A stretch of 64,000 nucleotides of DNA from Myxococcaceae bacterium (lineage in GTDB: Bacteria; Myxococcota; Myxococcia; Myxococcales; Myxococcaceae), in NCBI GenBank assembly GCA_019694595.1, contig JAIBBQ010000006.1, forward strand, positions 1 to 64,000. The letters are read 5' to 3'. How positions within the stretch are numbered: the first letter of the stretch is position 1; every line of letters begins with the position of its first letter. Both the position numbers and the translations under genes were made by a program. Positions 25,671 through 34,632 of this stretch are shown one piece after another. A model generated the notes under the pieces. The model searched no databases. It saw nothing but the letters and a program-made list of their open reading frames with translations, and was not told where the DNA came from.

Positions 25671-27119
25671 GTGCCCGCGAACTCCTCGTCGTGGCTCCCC
25701 ACGTTGATCGTCGTGCTCCTCGGCGGCTGCGGCGGCGTCGGTTCCACGCCGCTCGCCAGCTACGAGACGTTCACGCTGTCGCTCGAGAACGCCACCGAAG
25801 GCCAGGAGCTGCACCCGCTGGACGAGGTGAAGGTCCACGTCGTCTACAAGGGCGACCTCGCCCGAAACCTGCGGTTGTCCGCGACCATCACCGACCTGGC
25901 GACCGGCGGCGTGGTCACCGAGACCTTCGCGAGCGAGACGAAGGACGCGGCCGCGTTCGACCTGCACTCGACGTGGAAGGCCAACCACTCCACCTTCCGC
26001 TCGAAGGGGCGCTACGAGGTGACGTTCACCGCGACGATCGTGGCCACGGTGCGAGGCAGCGAGCCGTGGGCGACCGACCCGGCGAAGGTGGTGGTGCTTT
26101 CGGCGCCCCAGCTCGACAGCGTGGTCGTCACCGGGCTGTCGGTCGGGGCACCGACGCCCTACGCGACGCCCTTGCGCGTCACCGTGGCCGGCAAGGAACT
26201 CTGGGGGCCCGTGCGTGTCAGCCTGGTGGACCTCGACCGCGCCCGCTCGGTCCCCGAGTTCGGCGCCACCCTGCCCTTCGAAGGCACCACCACGGGCCGG
26301 GTCCACGGCTGGAACGGCGTCGCCATGAGCATGGAACGCGTCGGCGTCATCCAGCTCCAGGTGGTCGCGGAGTACGGCGACGCCGTGGTGCGATCGGAGC
26401 CCTTCTCGATGGAGATCACCCACATGGTGGACTCGGTCGGCGTGCAGTACCGCGACCAGAGCGACGTGCTGCACCCGGCCACCAGCACCGAGGTGCGCTT
26501 CGACGACATCAAGGCAGTCGTCGTCTCGGTGAAGGGAACGAACCTCGTCGGGCACCTGGTGCGCCTGAACAACGACGCGCCGTTCATCGCGACCGCCGAT
26601 GACTTCCAGATCGTCGTCGTGCCCAGCCTCGACGCCTTCCCCGCGGGCCTCGGTACCCATCACTTCTCGTACAACGTGTCGTCGGGAGGAAGCGCGCGTG
26701 GCCTCGGCCTCGACGTGCGCCGCTGGAAGCTGGAATCGTGTGGCTGGGCGATGGCCGACGGCTCGCCGCTGTCCAACCCGGTGCCGCCAGGCACCCGGGT
26801 GGTGATGCGCGCCTCGGGCTGGGGCTTCCCGGACACGTCGGGGATCCTGCTGTTCAAGAAGAACCAAGCCGACTTCACGCTGTGGGAGCGCGACGACGGG
26901 CAGAACACGAGCGGCCACCCCGAGCCCTACGTCAACAACGACGACCAGGTCGACACCTTCAAAGTCGACGTGCGGAACAGCGTCGCCGAAGAGAAGTGGA
27001 CCACCGTCTTCGACGAAGAGGTGCCGGTGCTGGGCCTCTCGCATGCCGAGTACTACTTCGAGGTGACGCTCCAGGACCAAACCTGCACCTCCGGGGAGCT
27101 CACGGTCCCCGAGAAGTAA
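25671..27119 (+). CDS. Lipoprotein with beta-sandwich repeats, function unknown
   Basis: 482 residues from GTG 25671. Hydrophobic N-terminus ends in a lipobox (LLGGC, Cys about 20). The rest contains repeated Ig-like beta-strand patterns (for example LHPLDEVKVHVVYKG, VTVAGKELWG, VEFDD-like starts) about 90-100 residues apart, consistent with three to four beta-sandwich domains. No Cys pairs or catalytic motif after the signal. Probably surface-anchored and structural. Tail-to-tail with the GST gene 25 bp away. Confidence 0.68.
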   Translation: MPANSSSWLPTLIVVLLGGCGGVGSTPLASYETFTLSLENATEGQELHPLDEVKVHVVYKGDLARNLRLSATITDLATGGVVTETFASETKDAAAFDLHSTWKANHSTFRSKGRYEVTFTATIVATVRGSEPWATDPAKVVVLSAPQLDSVVVTGLSVGAPTPYATPLRVTVAGKELWGPVRVSLVDLDRARSVPEFGATLPFEGTTTGRVHGWNGVAMSMERVGVIQLQVVAEYGDAVVRSEPFSMEITHMVDSVGVQYRDQSDVLHPATSTEVRFDDIKAVVVSVKGTNLVGHLVRLNNDAPFIATADDFQIVVVPSLDAFPAGLGTHHFSYNVSSGGSARGLGLDVRRWKLESCGWAMADGSPLSNPVPPGTRVVMRASGWGFPDTSGILLFKKNQADFTLWERDDGQNTSGHPEPYVNNDDQVDTFKVDVRNSVAEEKWTTVFDEEVPVLGLSHAEYYFEVTLQDQTCTSGELTVPEK

Positions 27120-27143
27120 CGCCTTCACCAGCCGGCCAGCGCC

Positions 27144-27791
27144 TCACACCCTCGCAGGTGGATCGAAGCCGAACACCGTGGCCTGTGCCGACGGTCTCGA
27201 CGCCAACCTTCCGCGGAACCCGTCGAGGGCCGGCGTCGCGCCCCACTCCAGCGTGGGCCGGAAGCGCAGGTGCTCGAGGAGGCAGAACAGGCTGACCTCG
27301 AACACGCTGAACTGGCGCTGCGGTGGCAATCGGCCGAGCACCCCGTCGAGGCGCTCGTCGAGCCAGCAGAGTGACTGCTCGAGCCCGAGCCGCGCCTTCG
27401 CGAAGTAGGGATGCTCGGCCGGCAGGCGACCCACCATCACCCTGAGCACGAGCTGGACCTGCGCCGCCATGGCGTTCCAGACCACCTCCTGCGCGCTGCG
27501 GGCGAGGTGGTCGCGCAGGTGATGCGACAGCACCACGCGGGGGTCGTCGTCCCGCCCGGCCAGCTCCGCCAGCGTGCGGCAGATGGTGTCGGTGCCGAAC
27601 AGCGCCCCCTCGCCGACGAGCAGGCTGGGAATCTTCATTCCCGGGTGGCCGCCATACGACGCCACGTCGGTGTTCATCACGTCGTGGAGCACCACGAGCT
27701 CCACCTCGAGGCCCAGCTCCGCGGCCACCATCCGGGCCACGCGGGTGAAGTGGGAGCTGCTGCGGCCCACGAGGCGCAGCGGCGCGCTCAC
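27144..27791 (-). CDS. Glutathione S-transferase-like protein
   Basis: 215 residues from GTG 27791. The N-terminal half is thioredoxin-like: LRLVGRSSSHFTRVARMVAAEL places a Ser at the usual catalytic turn, followed by KIPSLLVGEGALFGTDTICRTLAEL, the cis-Pro (IP) and substrate-binding S/D turn of GSTs. The C-terminal half is all-helical. It starts with a GTGA overlap on the dienelactone hydrolase stop, so the two are coupled, perhaps for detoxification of electrophilic or aromatic compounds; this is inference. Confidence 0.78.
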   Translation of the reverse strand: MSAPLRLVGRSSSHFTRVARMVAAELGLEVELVVLHDVMNTDVASYGGHPGMKIPSLLVGEGALFGTDTICRTLAELAGRDDDPRVVLSHHLRDHLARSAQEVVWNAMAAQVQLVLRVMVGRLPAEHPYFAKARLGLEQSLCWLDERLDGVLGRLPPQRQFSVFEVSLFCLLEHLRFRPTLEWGATPALDGFRGRLASRPSAQATVFGFDPPARV

Positions 27792-28603
27792 GCGACCTCC
27801 GCGAGGCGCGCCTTGAAGAAGGTGACGATCTCGTCCCGCGCGGCGAGCGTGGGTTGGCCCGCCTCGTCGATGAGGTGGGCAGTGACCACGCTGTGGGGAC
27901 AGCCCACGACGGCGCTGAAGAACGGCGGCGGCGCCGGGTTCGCGGCGCTCGACGGGAGCACCCGGAACTCGAAGCGCGGCCCGAGCGCCGCGGCGTACGC
28001 GGCGAAGCGCTGCGCGGTACAGAACCGGTCGCCCTCGAAGCGGTAGGCCCTCACGGTCAGCTGCTCGCGCTCGAGCCGCTCTCGCACCTGGGCGAGCTCC
28101 GCTGGCGGGCTCTCGACGCGGTCCAGCTGGTCGAACGGCAGAGAAGGCTGGCACAGCACGGGCGCCAGCACCGACGGCTCCAGCATCATCGACAGCGCCA
28201 AGTTGCCGGTGAAGCACATGCCGATGGCGCCGACCCCTCGCCCTCCCCGCTCCGCGTGGGCCAGCCGGGCGAGGCCGCGCAGCCAGGCCGTCACCGGGCT
28301 CGCCTCGTTCGCCGCGAAGGCGCGGAACTCGGCGCTCACGCAGGCGCGCTTGAGCACCGCCAGGCCGCGCTCTGCCTCGGGAAAGGCGCCGTCCCGTCCG
28401 AACAGCGACGGGAGGTAGACGCAGAAGCCCGCCTCGCGGACCCACCGGGCGAAGCGGGCGACATGCGGGCTGATGCCGGGCATCTCCGCCATCACCACCA
28501 CCGCGGGCCCCTGCCCGCTCACCAGGACCGTCTTCGACACGCCCTCGATGGTCAGCGTTCGGCGCTCGAAGTCGGCCAGGGCATCGTCGCGGGGGTCGGA
28601 CAT
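27788..28603 (-). CDS. Dienelactone hydrolase family protein
   Basis: 271 residues from ATG 28603. The fold begins with VVVMAEMPG at about residue 36 and has the family's Cys nucleophile at about 130 in GMCFTGN, in place of the Ser in most alpha/beta hydrolases. An Asp about 50 residues on and a His in CPHSVVTAH complete a probable Cys-Asp-His triad. Founding members cleave dienelactone in chloroaromatic breakdown; many relatives have unknown substrates. The 73-bp gap to the divergent regulator gene probably contains both promoters, so the regulator may control this pair. Confidence 0.83.
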   Translation of the reverse strand: MSDPRDDALADFERRTLTIEGVSKTVLVSGQGPAVVVMAEMPGISPHVARFARWVREAGFCVYLPSLFGRDGAFPEAERGLAVLKRACVSAEFRAFAANEASPVTAWLRGLARLAHAERGGRGVGAIGMCFTGNLALSMMLEPSVLAPVLCQPSLPFDQLDRVESPPAELAQVRERLEREQLTVRAYRFEGDRFCTAQRFAAYAAALGPRFEFRVLPSSAANPAPPPFFSAVVGCPHSVVTAHLIDEAGQPTLAARDEIVTFFKARLAEVA

Positions 28604-28676
28604 GCGGCCACCATGCGGCAGCAGCGAGGCCCGGACGAGTGGCACGAACGACATCCTTCGGTCCATTCTTGCCAGC

Positions 28677-29666
28677 ATGATCGTCCACCTCGCCATCGAC
28701 GGAGTGATGGAAGGCGCGCTCGGCCTCGGCCTCGACGTGGTCGACACCGCGGCGCGGCTCCAGCGCGCGGGACGCAGCTCCGCGCCACGCTCGACCCGCG
28801 CCTTGCAGCAGCAGGTCGTCTCTCACGACGGAGCCCCGGTGCCCTCGGTGCAGCGCCGCGCCCTGAGCGTCGAAGGCCGCTTCGACCCGAAGACGCTCGG
28901 GCGAGGCGACGTGGTGGTGCTCCCGGGGGTCTTCGCCACCAAGGACTCCTCGCTCGATCGACTCTTCGCCAGGGCCGACGTGCGGAAGGTGATCGAGCTC
29001 CTGCCTCGGGCCGCGGCGCGCGGGGCGCTCATCGCCGCGTCGTGCTCGGCGACCTTCTTCCTCGCGGCGGCCGGGCTACTCGACGGGCGCCAGGCGACGA
29101 CCACATGGTGGTTGATGCCGTTCTTCGCCCGCCGCTTTCCGCAGGTCGACCTCCGCAGCGACCGCATGGTGGTCGACGCGGGCCCGTGCCTCACCGCGGG
29201 CTCCGCCTTCGCGCACGCCGACCTCATGCTGGCGGTGGTCGCCCGGGTCGGCAGCCCCACCCTCTCGAACCTCGCCGCGCGCTACCTCGTCCTCGACGCC
29301 CGGCCGTCGCAGGCGAAGTACATGGTCATGGAGCACGTGCACGGGTTCGACCCGATGCTCCGGGGCCTGGAAGACTTCGTCACCGCCAACCTGGAACGCC
29401 AGGTGTCACTCGCCGAGCTGGCCCGGGCCGCCGCCACCTCGCCGCGCACCCTCGCCCGACGGCTGGCGGAGCGCCTCCAGGTGACCCCGCACCGGTTCGT
29501 GCAGCGCCTGCGGGTGGCACACGCGGTCCACCTCCTCGAGAGCACGCACGAATCGGTGGAAGCCATCGCCGCGCGCGTCGGCTACCAGGACCCGGCCGCG
29601 TTCCGCCGCGTCTTCCGCCGCGCGGTCGGCACCGGTCCCGGGAGCTATCGAGCACGGAGCGGCTGA
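28677..29666 (+). CDS. GlxA-type transcriptional regulator (DJ-1/PfpI plus AraC HTH)
   Basis: 329 residues from ATG 28677. Residues about 1-195 are a DJ-1/PfpI-like domain with the nucleophile-elbow Cys in AASCSATFFLAAAGLLDGR and the downstream ATTTWW pattern seen in GlxA regulators. Residues about 220-325 are an AraC helix-turn-helix pair (LARAAATSPRTLARRL..RLQVTPHRFVQRLR..HLLESTHESVEAIAARVGYQDPAAFRRVFRR). Likely senses a small metabolite and controls the divergent dienelactone hydrolase-GST pair. It is followed 27 bp later by yebC; the two may be cotranscribed. Confidence 0.9.
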   Translation: MIVHLAIDGVMEGALGLGLDVVDTAARLQRAGRSSAPRSTRALQQQVVSHDGAPVPSVQRRALSVEGRFDPKTLGRGDVVVLPGVFATKDSSLDRLFARADVRKVIELLPRAAARGALIAASCSATFFLAAAGLLDGRQATTTWWLMPFFARRFPQVDLRSDRMVVDAGPCLTAGSAFAHADLMLAVVARVGSPTLSNLAARYLVLDARPSQAKYMVMEHVHGFDPMLRGLEDFVTANLERQVSLAELARAAATSPRTLARRLAERLQVTPHRFVQRLRVAHAVHLLESTHESVEAIAARVGYQDPAAFRRVFRRAVGTGPGSYRARSG

Positions 29667-29693
29667 AGACACCCGTGCTATGGGCAGGGCGTC

Positions 29694-30389
29694 ATGGGCG
29701 CTCAATGGAAGCACGCGGGTCGCGAGGCGAACAGCAAGGCGAAGGCCAAGCTCATCAGCAAGGCCGCCAAGGAAGTGATGATCGCCGCCAAGGCCGGCGT
29801 CGACCCCGCCTCCAACATCCGGCTGCGGCTGGCCATCGAGTACGCCAAGAAAGTGAGCATGACGAAGGACACGCTCGAGCGCGTGATCAAGAAGGGCGCG
29901 GGCCTGCTCGACGAGGCGGTGAACTACGAGCTGGTGACGTACGAGGGCTTCGGGCCGCACCGCGTGCCGGTCATCGTCGAGTGCCTCACCGACAACCGCA
30001 CCCGGACCGCGGCCAACGTCCGCCAGCACTTCCGCCTCGGGCAGCTCGCCGCCACCGGCGCCATCTCCTGGGACTTCGACCGGCTGGGCGCCATCGACGG
30101 CGTCGGCCCGGCAGGAGCCGACCCCGAGACCGCCGCCATCGAGGCCGGCGCGCAGGACCTCGAGAGCGGCGAGGAAGGCGTCACCCACTTCTACAGCGCG
30201 CCGGGCGACCTCGATGCGGTCCGCAAGGCCCTGGAAGCCGCGGGCTGGAAGATCGAGTCCGCGGCCCTGGTGTGGCGGGCGAAGAACCCGGTGTCGGTGA
30301 CGCCCGAGCAGCGCACCGAGGTCGACGAGTTCCTCGAGGAGCTCGACGGCGACGACGACGTGCAGACCCTGTTCGTCGGCCTGAAGTAG
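29694..30389 (+). CDS. yebC: YebC/PmpR family regulatory protein
   Basis: 231 residues, near the usual 240-250. Starts with MGAQWKHAGREANSKAKAKL (the family has a W..IKxxK.. N-terminus), then KEVMIAAKAGVDPASNIRLR, LERVIKKGAG, TYEGFGPHRVPVIVECLTDNRTRTAANVR, and an acidic C-terminal part (TPEQRTEVDEFLEELDGDDDVQTLF). YebC proteins bind DNA as regulators in some bacteria and have been linked to relief of ribosome stalling in others. A well conserved housekeeping gene. Confidence 0.95.
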   Translation: MGAQWKHAGREANSKAKAKLISKAAKEVMIAAKAGVDPASNIRLRLAIEYAKKVSMTKDTLERVIKKGAGLLDEAVNYELVTYEGFGPHRVPVIVECLTDNRTRTAANVRQHFRLGQLAATGAISWDFDRLGAIDGVGPAGADPETAAIEAGAQDLESGEEGVTHFYSAPGDLDAVRKALEAAGWKIESAALVWRAKNPVSVTPEQRTEVDEFLEELDGDDDVQTLFVGLK

Positions 30390-30397
30390 CCGAGCGC

Positions 30398-31285
30398 TCA
30401 GCCGCCGTGCGCGAGCGCGAAGTCGAGCGCGGCGCACACCGCGGAGACCTGCGCGGCGTTGCACTGGGCCGGGCTCGCCCGCGGACTGTCCGGGTACACC
30501 TCGGTGGTCGTCGTGTAGCGCGCCGAGGTGATGCCCGCGCACAGCCCGAGCGACTTCACGTCGTATTCGATGACGCCCGGCGAGACGACCGCCGAGCCGA
30601 TGATCTGGTTCTTCGCATCGGGCGGCGCGATGTGCGTCACCCGCGAGACCGCGTCGATGAGCGCCCGCTGGAACTCGAGCTGGGGGTTCGCGGTGTCGGC
30701 CACCACGTAGAAGCCGTCGGGAATCTCCCCGGGCACGTACTCCTTGCCGTCGCGGGCCGCGAGCGCCGGCCGGAACTCCGACTCGTCGCTGTCGGTCGTC
30801 TCGTGGAGATCGACGTGCACCACGAAGCGCCCACGCAGCGGCGCGATGAGCCGCAGCACCGGGGCGGTCTCGGCGACGCTCGTGCCCTCGCGGAACGAGC
30901 GGTTGGGGTCCACCGCCTCCGGGTTCCAGCGGTGAATGTGCTCGTACGCCCACGGGCTGATGCACGGCAGCACCAGCACGTTCAGCCGGCCCGCGTAGCG
31001 GCTCGCCTGGGCGTCGATGAACTGGAGCGCGCCGTGCACGCCGCTGGTCTCGTAGCCGTGGACACCTCCGGTGATGAGCGCGACCGGCCGGCGCTCGTCC
31101 CAGCCGCGGGTCCGCACCGCCCACAGCGGGTGCTTGGCGCCGGCGTACGGGAGCTCACCGTACTGCTCGACGTCGAAGCGATCGCGGAACCGGTCGACCG
31201 CCCGGCTCACGTCGTCGGCGTAGCTGCGTTTGCGCGTCTGCGCGGCGAACCACTGCTGCTTCTCTTGCGGGCCCCAGGGCTTCAC
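30398..31285 (-). CDS. M14-family zinc carboxypeptidase/deacylase-like protein
   Basis: 295 residues from GTG 31285. The zinc-site pattern GGVHGYETSGVHG (H-x-x-E) near residue 73 and the third ligand in HVDLHETTD near residue 155 match the M14 fold (carboxypeptidases and AstE/AspA-type deacylases). DPNRSFREG near 125 supplies the substrate-binding Arg typical of M14. No signal peptide, so cytoplasmic; amide or ester hydrolysis of a small substrate is the best guess. Tail-to-tail with yebC, 8 bp apart. Confidence 0.8.
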   Translation of the reverse strand: MKPWGPQEKQQWFAAQTRKRSYADDVSRAVDRFRDRFDVEQYGELPYAGAKHPLWAVRTRGWDERRPVALITGGVHGYETSGVHGALQFIDAQASRYAGRLNVLVLPCISPWAYEHIHRWNPEAVDPNRSFREGTSVAETAPVLRLIAPLRGRFVVHVDLHETTDSDESEFRPALAARDGKEYVPGEIPDGFYVVADTANPQLEFQRALIDAVSRVTHIAPPDAKNQIIGSAVVSPGVIEYDVKSLGLCAGITSARYTTTTEVYPDSPRASPAQCNAAQVSAVCAALDFALAHGG

Positions 31286-31368
31286 GGTGCGAGGTGAGTT
31301 AGCCCAACCCTCGTCCGCCGGGACCGAATTCGCTCGTGCGCGCCGCGCCGCTCATTTCAAGATGCGCC

Positions 31369-33210
31369 ATGGTCTCGTCTCGCGTGGCCGTCGCGGTGTT
31401 CGCCGCCCTGGGCGCCTCCGTGGCGGTCGCCCAGCGCACCGATGCTCCTGACGCGGGGCCCACCTTCGCCGTGCCTCCACCCGATGGTGGTTCGCGGCCA
31501 CCGCGCCTCCCGCCCCCACCCCGGCAGGCCGATGGAGGCCTCGTCCAATGGCGGCCGCTGGATGCTGGCCCCTTCCCGTGGCGAGGCGCCGACGGCGGAC
31601 TCTCGTTCGGTCCCGGTTCGCTCCCCACGCGGCTCGAGCCCGCGAAGGCGCTCTTCGCCGAGGCGAGGAAGCCCGACCTCGACTGCGAGAAGTTGCTCGC
31701 CGGTCGCGCCCGGTTCGGGCTCTGGCCGGCCGCCTGGCCGGTGCAGGACATCAAGGCCAACCGCGACGAGATCGTCCGCATCGCGCGCTGTGCCGAGCAG
31801 CTGGAGTACTTCTTCTTCCTCAAGGACCTCGGAGAGACGCTGATCCGCGGAGCCCAGGAAGACGGTCACCCGGAGCTGCTGGCCCGGGCGCAGCTCGGCC
31901 TCGGGCAGACCGACGATGCCCAGCAGACGCTGAGCACCTGGCTGAAGAAGCGGCCCGACGACCCGCACTTGCTCGTCACCCTGGGCAAGGTCGAATGCCG
32001 CCTCGGTCGGTGGGTGCCGTGCCTCGACGCGGGCCAGAAGGCGGAGGCCGCCGCGGCGAAGCTCGAAGGCCCGGAGTCGAACGCGGTCAAGAACCGCGCG
32101 CTCAAGTACCAGGCGCGCGCGCAGGCACACCTGGGGAAGCTCGACGAGGCGCTGGTGGCGGCCGACGCTGCGGAGGCCCTGGGCGGCGAGGTGGGCGATC
32201 TCGACGACGTGCGCACCCTGGTGCTGGAGGCGAAGGCGACCGGCCTGCTCACCGAGTTCAGCGTCGCGCCGCAGCTGGCCCTGGGCACCTACCACCTGTT
32301 CGGGAAGGCGCGCGGCACCCGGCCCTTGGTCGAACTCTCGCTGACCCGCGTGGCCCCAGGCACGGCGCAGTACCGGGTGGAGATCGAGGTGCCCGGCGTC
32401 ACCACCCGGCTGGCCTCCGCTGCGGTGGCCAAGCCAGGACGCGCGCAGAAGCTCGACCTTCATCCACCGCTGCGCAACGAGCTCGACGTGAGGCAGGTGC
32501 GGGCCCCCAAGCCCGCGCAGGTGGACGTGGTGGTGTTCACCGTCGAGGGAAACCGCGAGGTGCTGCGCAAGAGCTTCCCCACGATGCTCCAGCCCCGCGA
32601 CTACCTGCCCCTGCACGTCTACACCTCGAAGGACCGGCGCATGCACAGCCTGGTGAACGACTACCTGGGCGCCTGGGTGACCCCCAACGTGCCCGCCATC
32701 GATGCCTTCTTGAAGGACGCCAAGAAGCGCGCCCCGCGCCAGACCTTCGCCGGGACGCAGCGCGAGACGGTCCCGCAGGTGAAGGCCCTCTACGAAGAAC
32801 TCCAGGCGCGCGGCATGAGCTACGTGATGGACCCGTACGTGGTGGAGGTCGACGGCGTCAAAGGTCAGCGAACCCGGCTGCCGTCCGAGGTGCTCGAGAC
32901 CACCAACGCCCAGTGCCTCGAGGGCGCCATCCTGTACGCGACGCTGCTCGAGGCGATCGGCCTGCGGCCCAGCATCATTCGCGTGCCCGGCCACGCCTTC
33001 GTGGGCTGGGGAAGCGGAGGGAAGGACGGCACCTCGGCGCCTCCCACGTACTTCCTCGAGACCACGATGACCCACGATGCGCCCTTCGAGCTCGCGATGG
33101 AGCGCGCCACCAAGTCCTTCGAGGAAGCGAGCGCGCTGAACGCGGCGACGGTCGTCTCCATCCCGGAGCTGCGCGAGGCGGGCATCACCGCCCAGCCGTA
33201 CGACCGCTAG
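31369..33210 (+). CDS. Exported TPR protein with transglutaminase-like Cys-His domain
   Basis: 613 residues from ATG 31369; a GTG 11 codons upstream is less likely since it would precede the signal peptide (AVFAALGASVAVAQ). An Asp/Pro-rich low-complexity linker is followed by TPR-like helices (about 150-290), then a beta-rich part. Residues about 505-550 match the transglutaminase-like fold: Cys516 in NAQCLEGAILYATLLEAIGL and His542 in PGHAFVGW. Such proteins hydrolyse or modify peptide bonds or act as peptidase scaffolds. It is convergent with nothing and divergent from the M14 gene. Confidence 0.75.
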   Translation: MVSSRVAVAVFAALGASVAVAQRTDAPDAGPTFAVPPPDGGSRPPRLPPPPRQADGGLVQWRPLDAGPFPWRGADGGLSFGPGSLPTRLEPAKALFAEARKPDLDCEKLLAGRARFGLWPAAWPVQDIKANRDEIVRIARCAEQLEYFFFLKDLGETLIRGAQEDGHPELLARAQLGLGQTDDAQQTLSTWLKKRPDDPHLLVTLGKVECRLGRWVPCLDAGQKAEAAAAKLEGPESNAVKNRALKYQARAQAHLGKLDEALVAADAAEALGGEVGDLDDVRTLVLEAKATGLLTEFSVAPQLALGTYHLFGKARGTRPLVELSLTRVAPGTAQYRVEIEVPGVTTRLASAAVAKPGRAQKLDLHPPLRNELDVRQVRAPKPAQVDVVVFTVEGNREVLRKSFPTMLQPRDYLPLHVYTSKDRRMHSLVNDYLGAWVTPNVPAIDAFLKDAKKRAPRQTFAGTQRETVPQVKALYEELQARGMSYVMDPYVVEVDGVKGQRTRLPSEVLETTNAQCLEGAILYATLLEAIGLRPSIIRVPGHAFVGWGSGGKDGTSAPPTYFLETTMTHDAPFELAMERATKSFEEASALNAATVVSIPELREAGITAQPYDR

Positions 33211-33303
33211 CGCTCGGCGGGGCGCGACATTTTCGTCCCAGGGGCCACTCTTCCCCATGGCACCTTGTTCGCCGCTGACGGCCTGCCGTACCGTGAGGCC
33301 TCA

Positions 33304-34584
33304 GTGAAGGTCCGACCCAGGTCAGCCGGCGCGAGCGGCCAGTCACAGGTTGGCAAAGCCGCGCCGAAGGCCAAGGCGAAGGGCGCTCCGACCGCCCACC
33401 GCCCCGCGGGACTCGAACATCCGCGGGCACGCACCAACGCGCTCGAGGGAGCGCCCCCCAGGCACACGCCCCATGCCGCTCCGAGGCGGCCGGTGCACGA
33501 GGCGACGACCGGGGCGGCGGCGCTGCACCGCGAGGTGATCGAACTGAAGGGCCTGGCGCTCGACGCGAAAGGCCGGACCGCGCCGCAGACGCTGACGCTG
33601 CCCGCCGACGTGCAGAGCGTGCTCATCGAGGTCCGCGGCAAGGACGACCACTGGTACGTCGTCGACTCGCTGGTGGGCCCGAAGGCCCAGGCGCTGGTGA
33701 CGCCCTCGCGCGACGGCGAAGACGCCTTCCTCGGCCCGCAGCAGAGCGCCAACCCGGCCACGGTGGTGATGCGCGGCTCGAGCGCGCTGATGGCGCCCAA
33801 CAACCCGGGCGTGAAGCTCACCGGTGGCGCCTGGACCTTCACCGCGGCGGGCGAGCGCGACGACGGCAAGGCCGCCGGCGGGAAGGTCGACGTGCGCGTG
33901 ACCGTGTCCTCGGGGCCCGAGCGGACGCGGGGGCGGCTGCCGCTCAACCTGTACTTCACCAGTCCCAAGGTGGGCTACCGCGCGGAGGATGCGCGGCACA
34001 GCCCGGTGTTCGACGTGGCCATCGAGCGCATGAAGCAGGTCTACGCGGCGGCGGGCATCGAGGTCGGCCCCATTCGCCTGTTCGACCGTGGACCGGTGAA
34101 GACTCCGAGCGGCGAACGGAGCGCGGCGGTCGTCGACGCGCTGAGGCAGAGCGGCCCCGCCCCCGAGGACCTGCTCAAGACCACCACCGAGCAGGAAGGG
34201 CTCAACGTCTTCCTGACCGAGGGCGTGTACCTCGAGCAGGGCCAGGTGGGCGGCGTCAGCGGTTCGCTCCCGGGCCCGGCCTCCCCCGGCTCCACGTCGA
34301 GCGGCGTCCTCTTTTCCATCAACGCCCCGCTCGACCGGCCGCAGCCCGTCTACGGACCGGTGCTCGGCGCGGTGATGGCGCACGAGATCGGCCACTACCT
34401 CGGCCTCGCGCACACCGCCGAAGCCTCGGGCGAGGAAGACCGGCTCCCCGACACGGGCCGGGGAACCGAAGGCCCTGGCAACCTGATGTTCTGGTCGGAG
34501 ATCCGCGGCGACCGGGCGTTCTCGTTCAGCCCCGAGCAGGCGCAGGTGATGCTGCGCCATCCGCTGATCCAGTCCGCGGAGTAG
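33304..34584 (+). CDS. Metzincin zinc metalloprotease-like protein
   Basis: 426 residues if GTG 33304 is used; a TTG at 33265 is an alternative. The only clear active-site feature is a full HExxHxxGxxH zinc motif, His360-Glu361-His364-His370 (HEIGHYLGLAH), followed by NLMFW, where metzincins place a Met-turn. N-terminal about 90 residues are basic and Pro/Ala-rich (low complexity), without a classical signal peptide. Residues about 110-250 are a beta-rich domain of unknown role. Secretion by an unknown route or a toxin-like function is possible but not shown. Confidence 0.78.
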   Translation: MKVRPRSAGASGQSQVGKAAPKAKAKGAPTAHRPAGLEHPRARTNALEGAPPRHTPHAAPRRPVHEATTGAAALHREVIELKGLALDAKGRTAPQTLTLPADVQSVLIEVRGKDDHWYVVDSLVGPKAQALVTPSRDGEDAFLGPQQSANPATVVMRGSSALMAPNNPGVKLTGGAWTFTAAGERDDGKAAGGKVDVRVTVSSGPERTRGRLPLNLYFTSPKVGYRAEDARHSPVFDVAIERMKQVYAAAGIEVGPIRLFDRGPVKTPSGERSAAVVDALRQSGPAPEDLLKTTTEQEGLNVFLTEGVYLEQGQVGGVSGSLPGPASPGSTSSGVLFSINAPLDRPQPVYGPVLGAVMAHEIGHYLGLAHTAEASGEEDRLPDTGRGTEGPGNLMFWSEIRGDRAFSFSPEQAQVMLRHPLIQSAE

Positions 34585-34632
34585 CCGCGCGAGTGCGCGA
34601 AGGCCGTGGAGCGAACTCCTCCGCGTGCACGC

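Noticed and set aside
28604-28676. Operator for the GlxA-like regulator
   Set aside because: The 73-bp gap is a plausible place, but no inverted repeat or known site was seen.
30640-30710. A tRNA-like stem in the M14 gene
   Set aside because: No cloverleaf with conserved T-loop bases could be formed.
29406-31124. A 572-codon - strand frame over the GlxA, yebC and M14 region
   Set aside because: It overlaps three well supported genes and has no recognisable domain.
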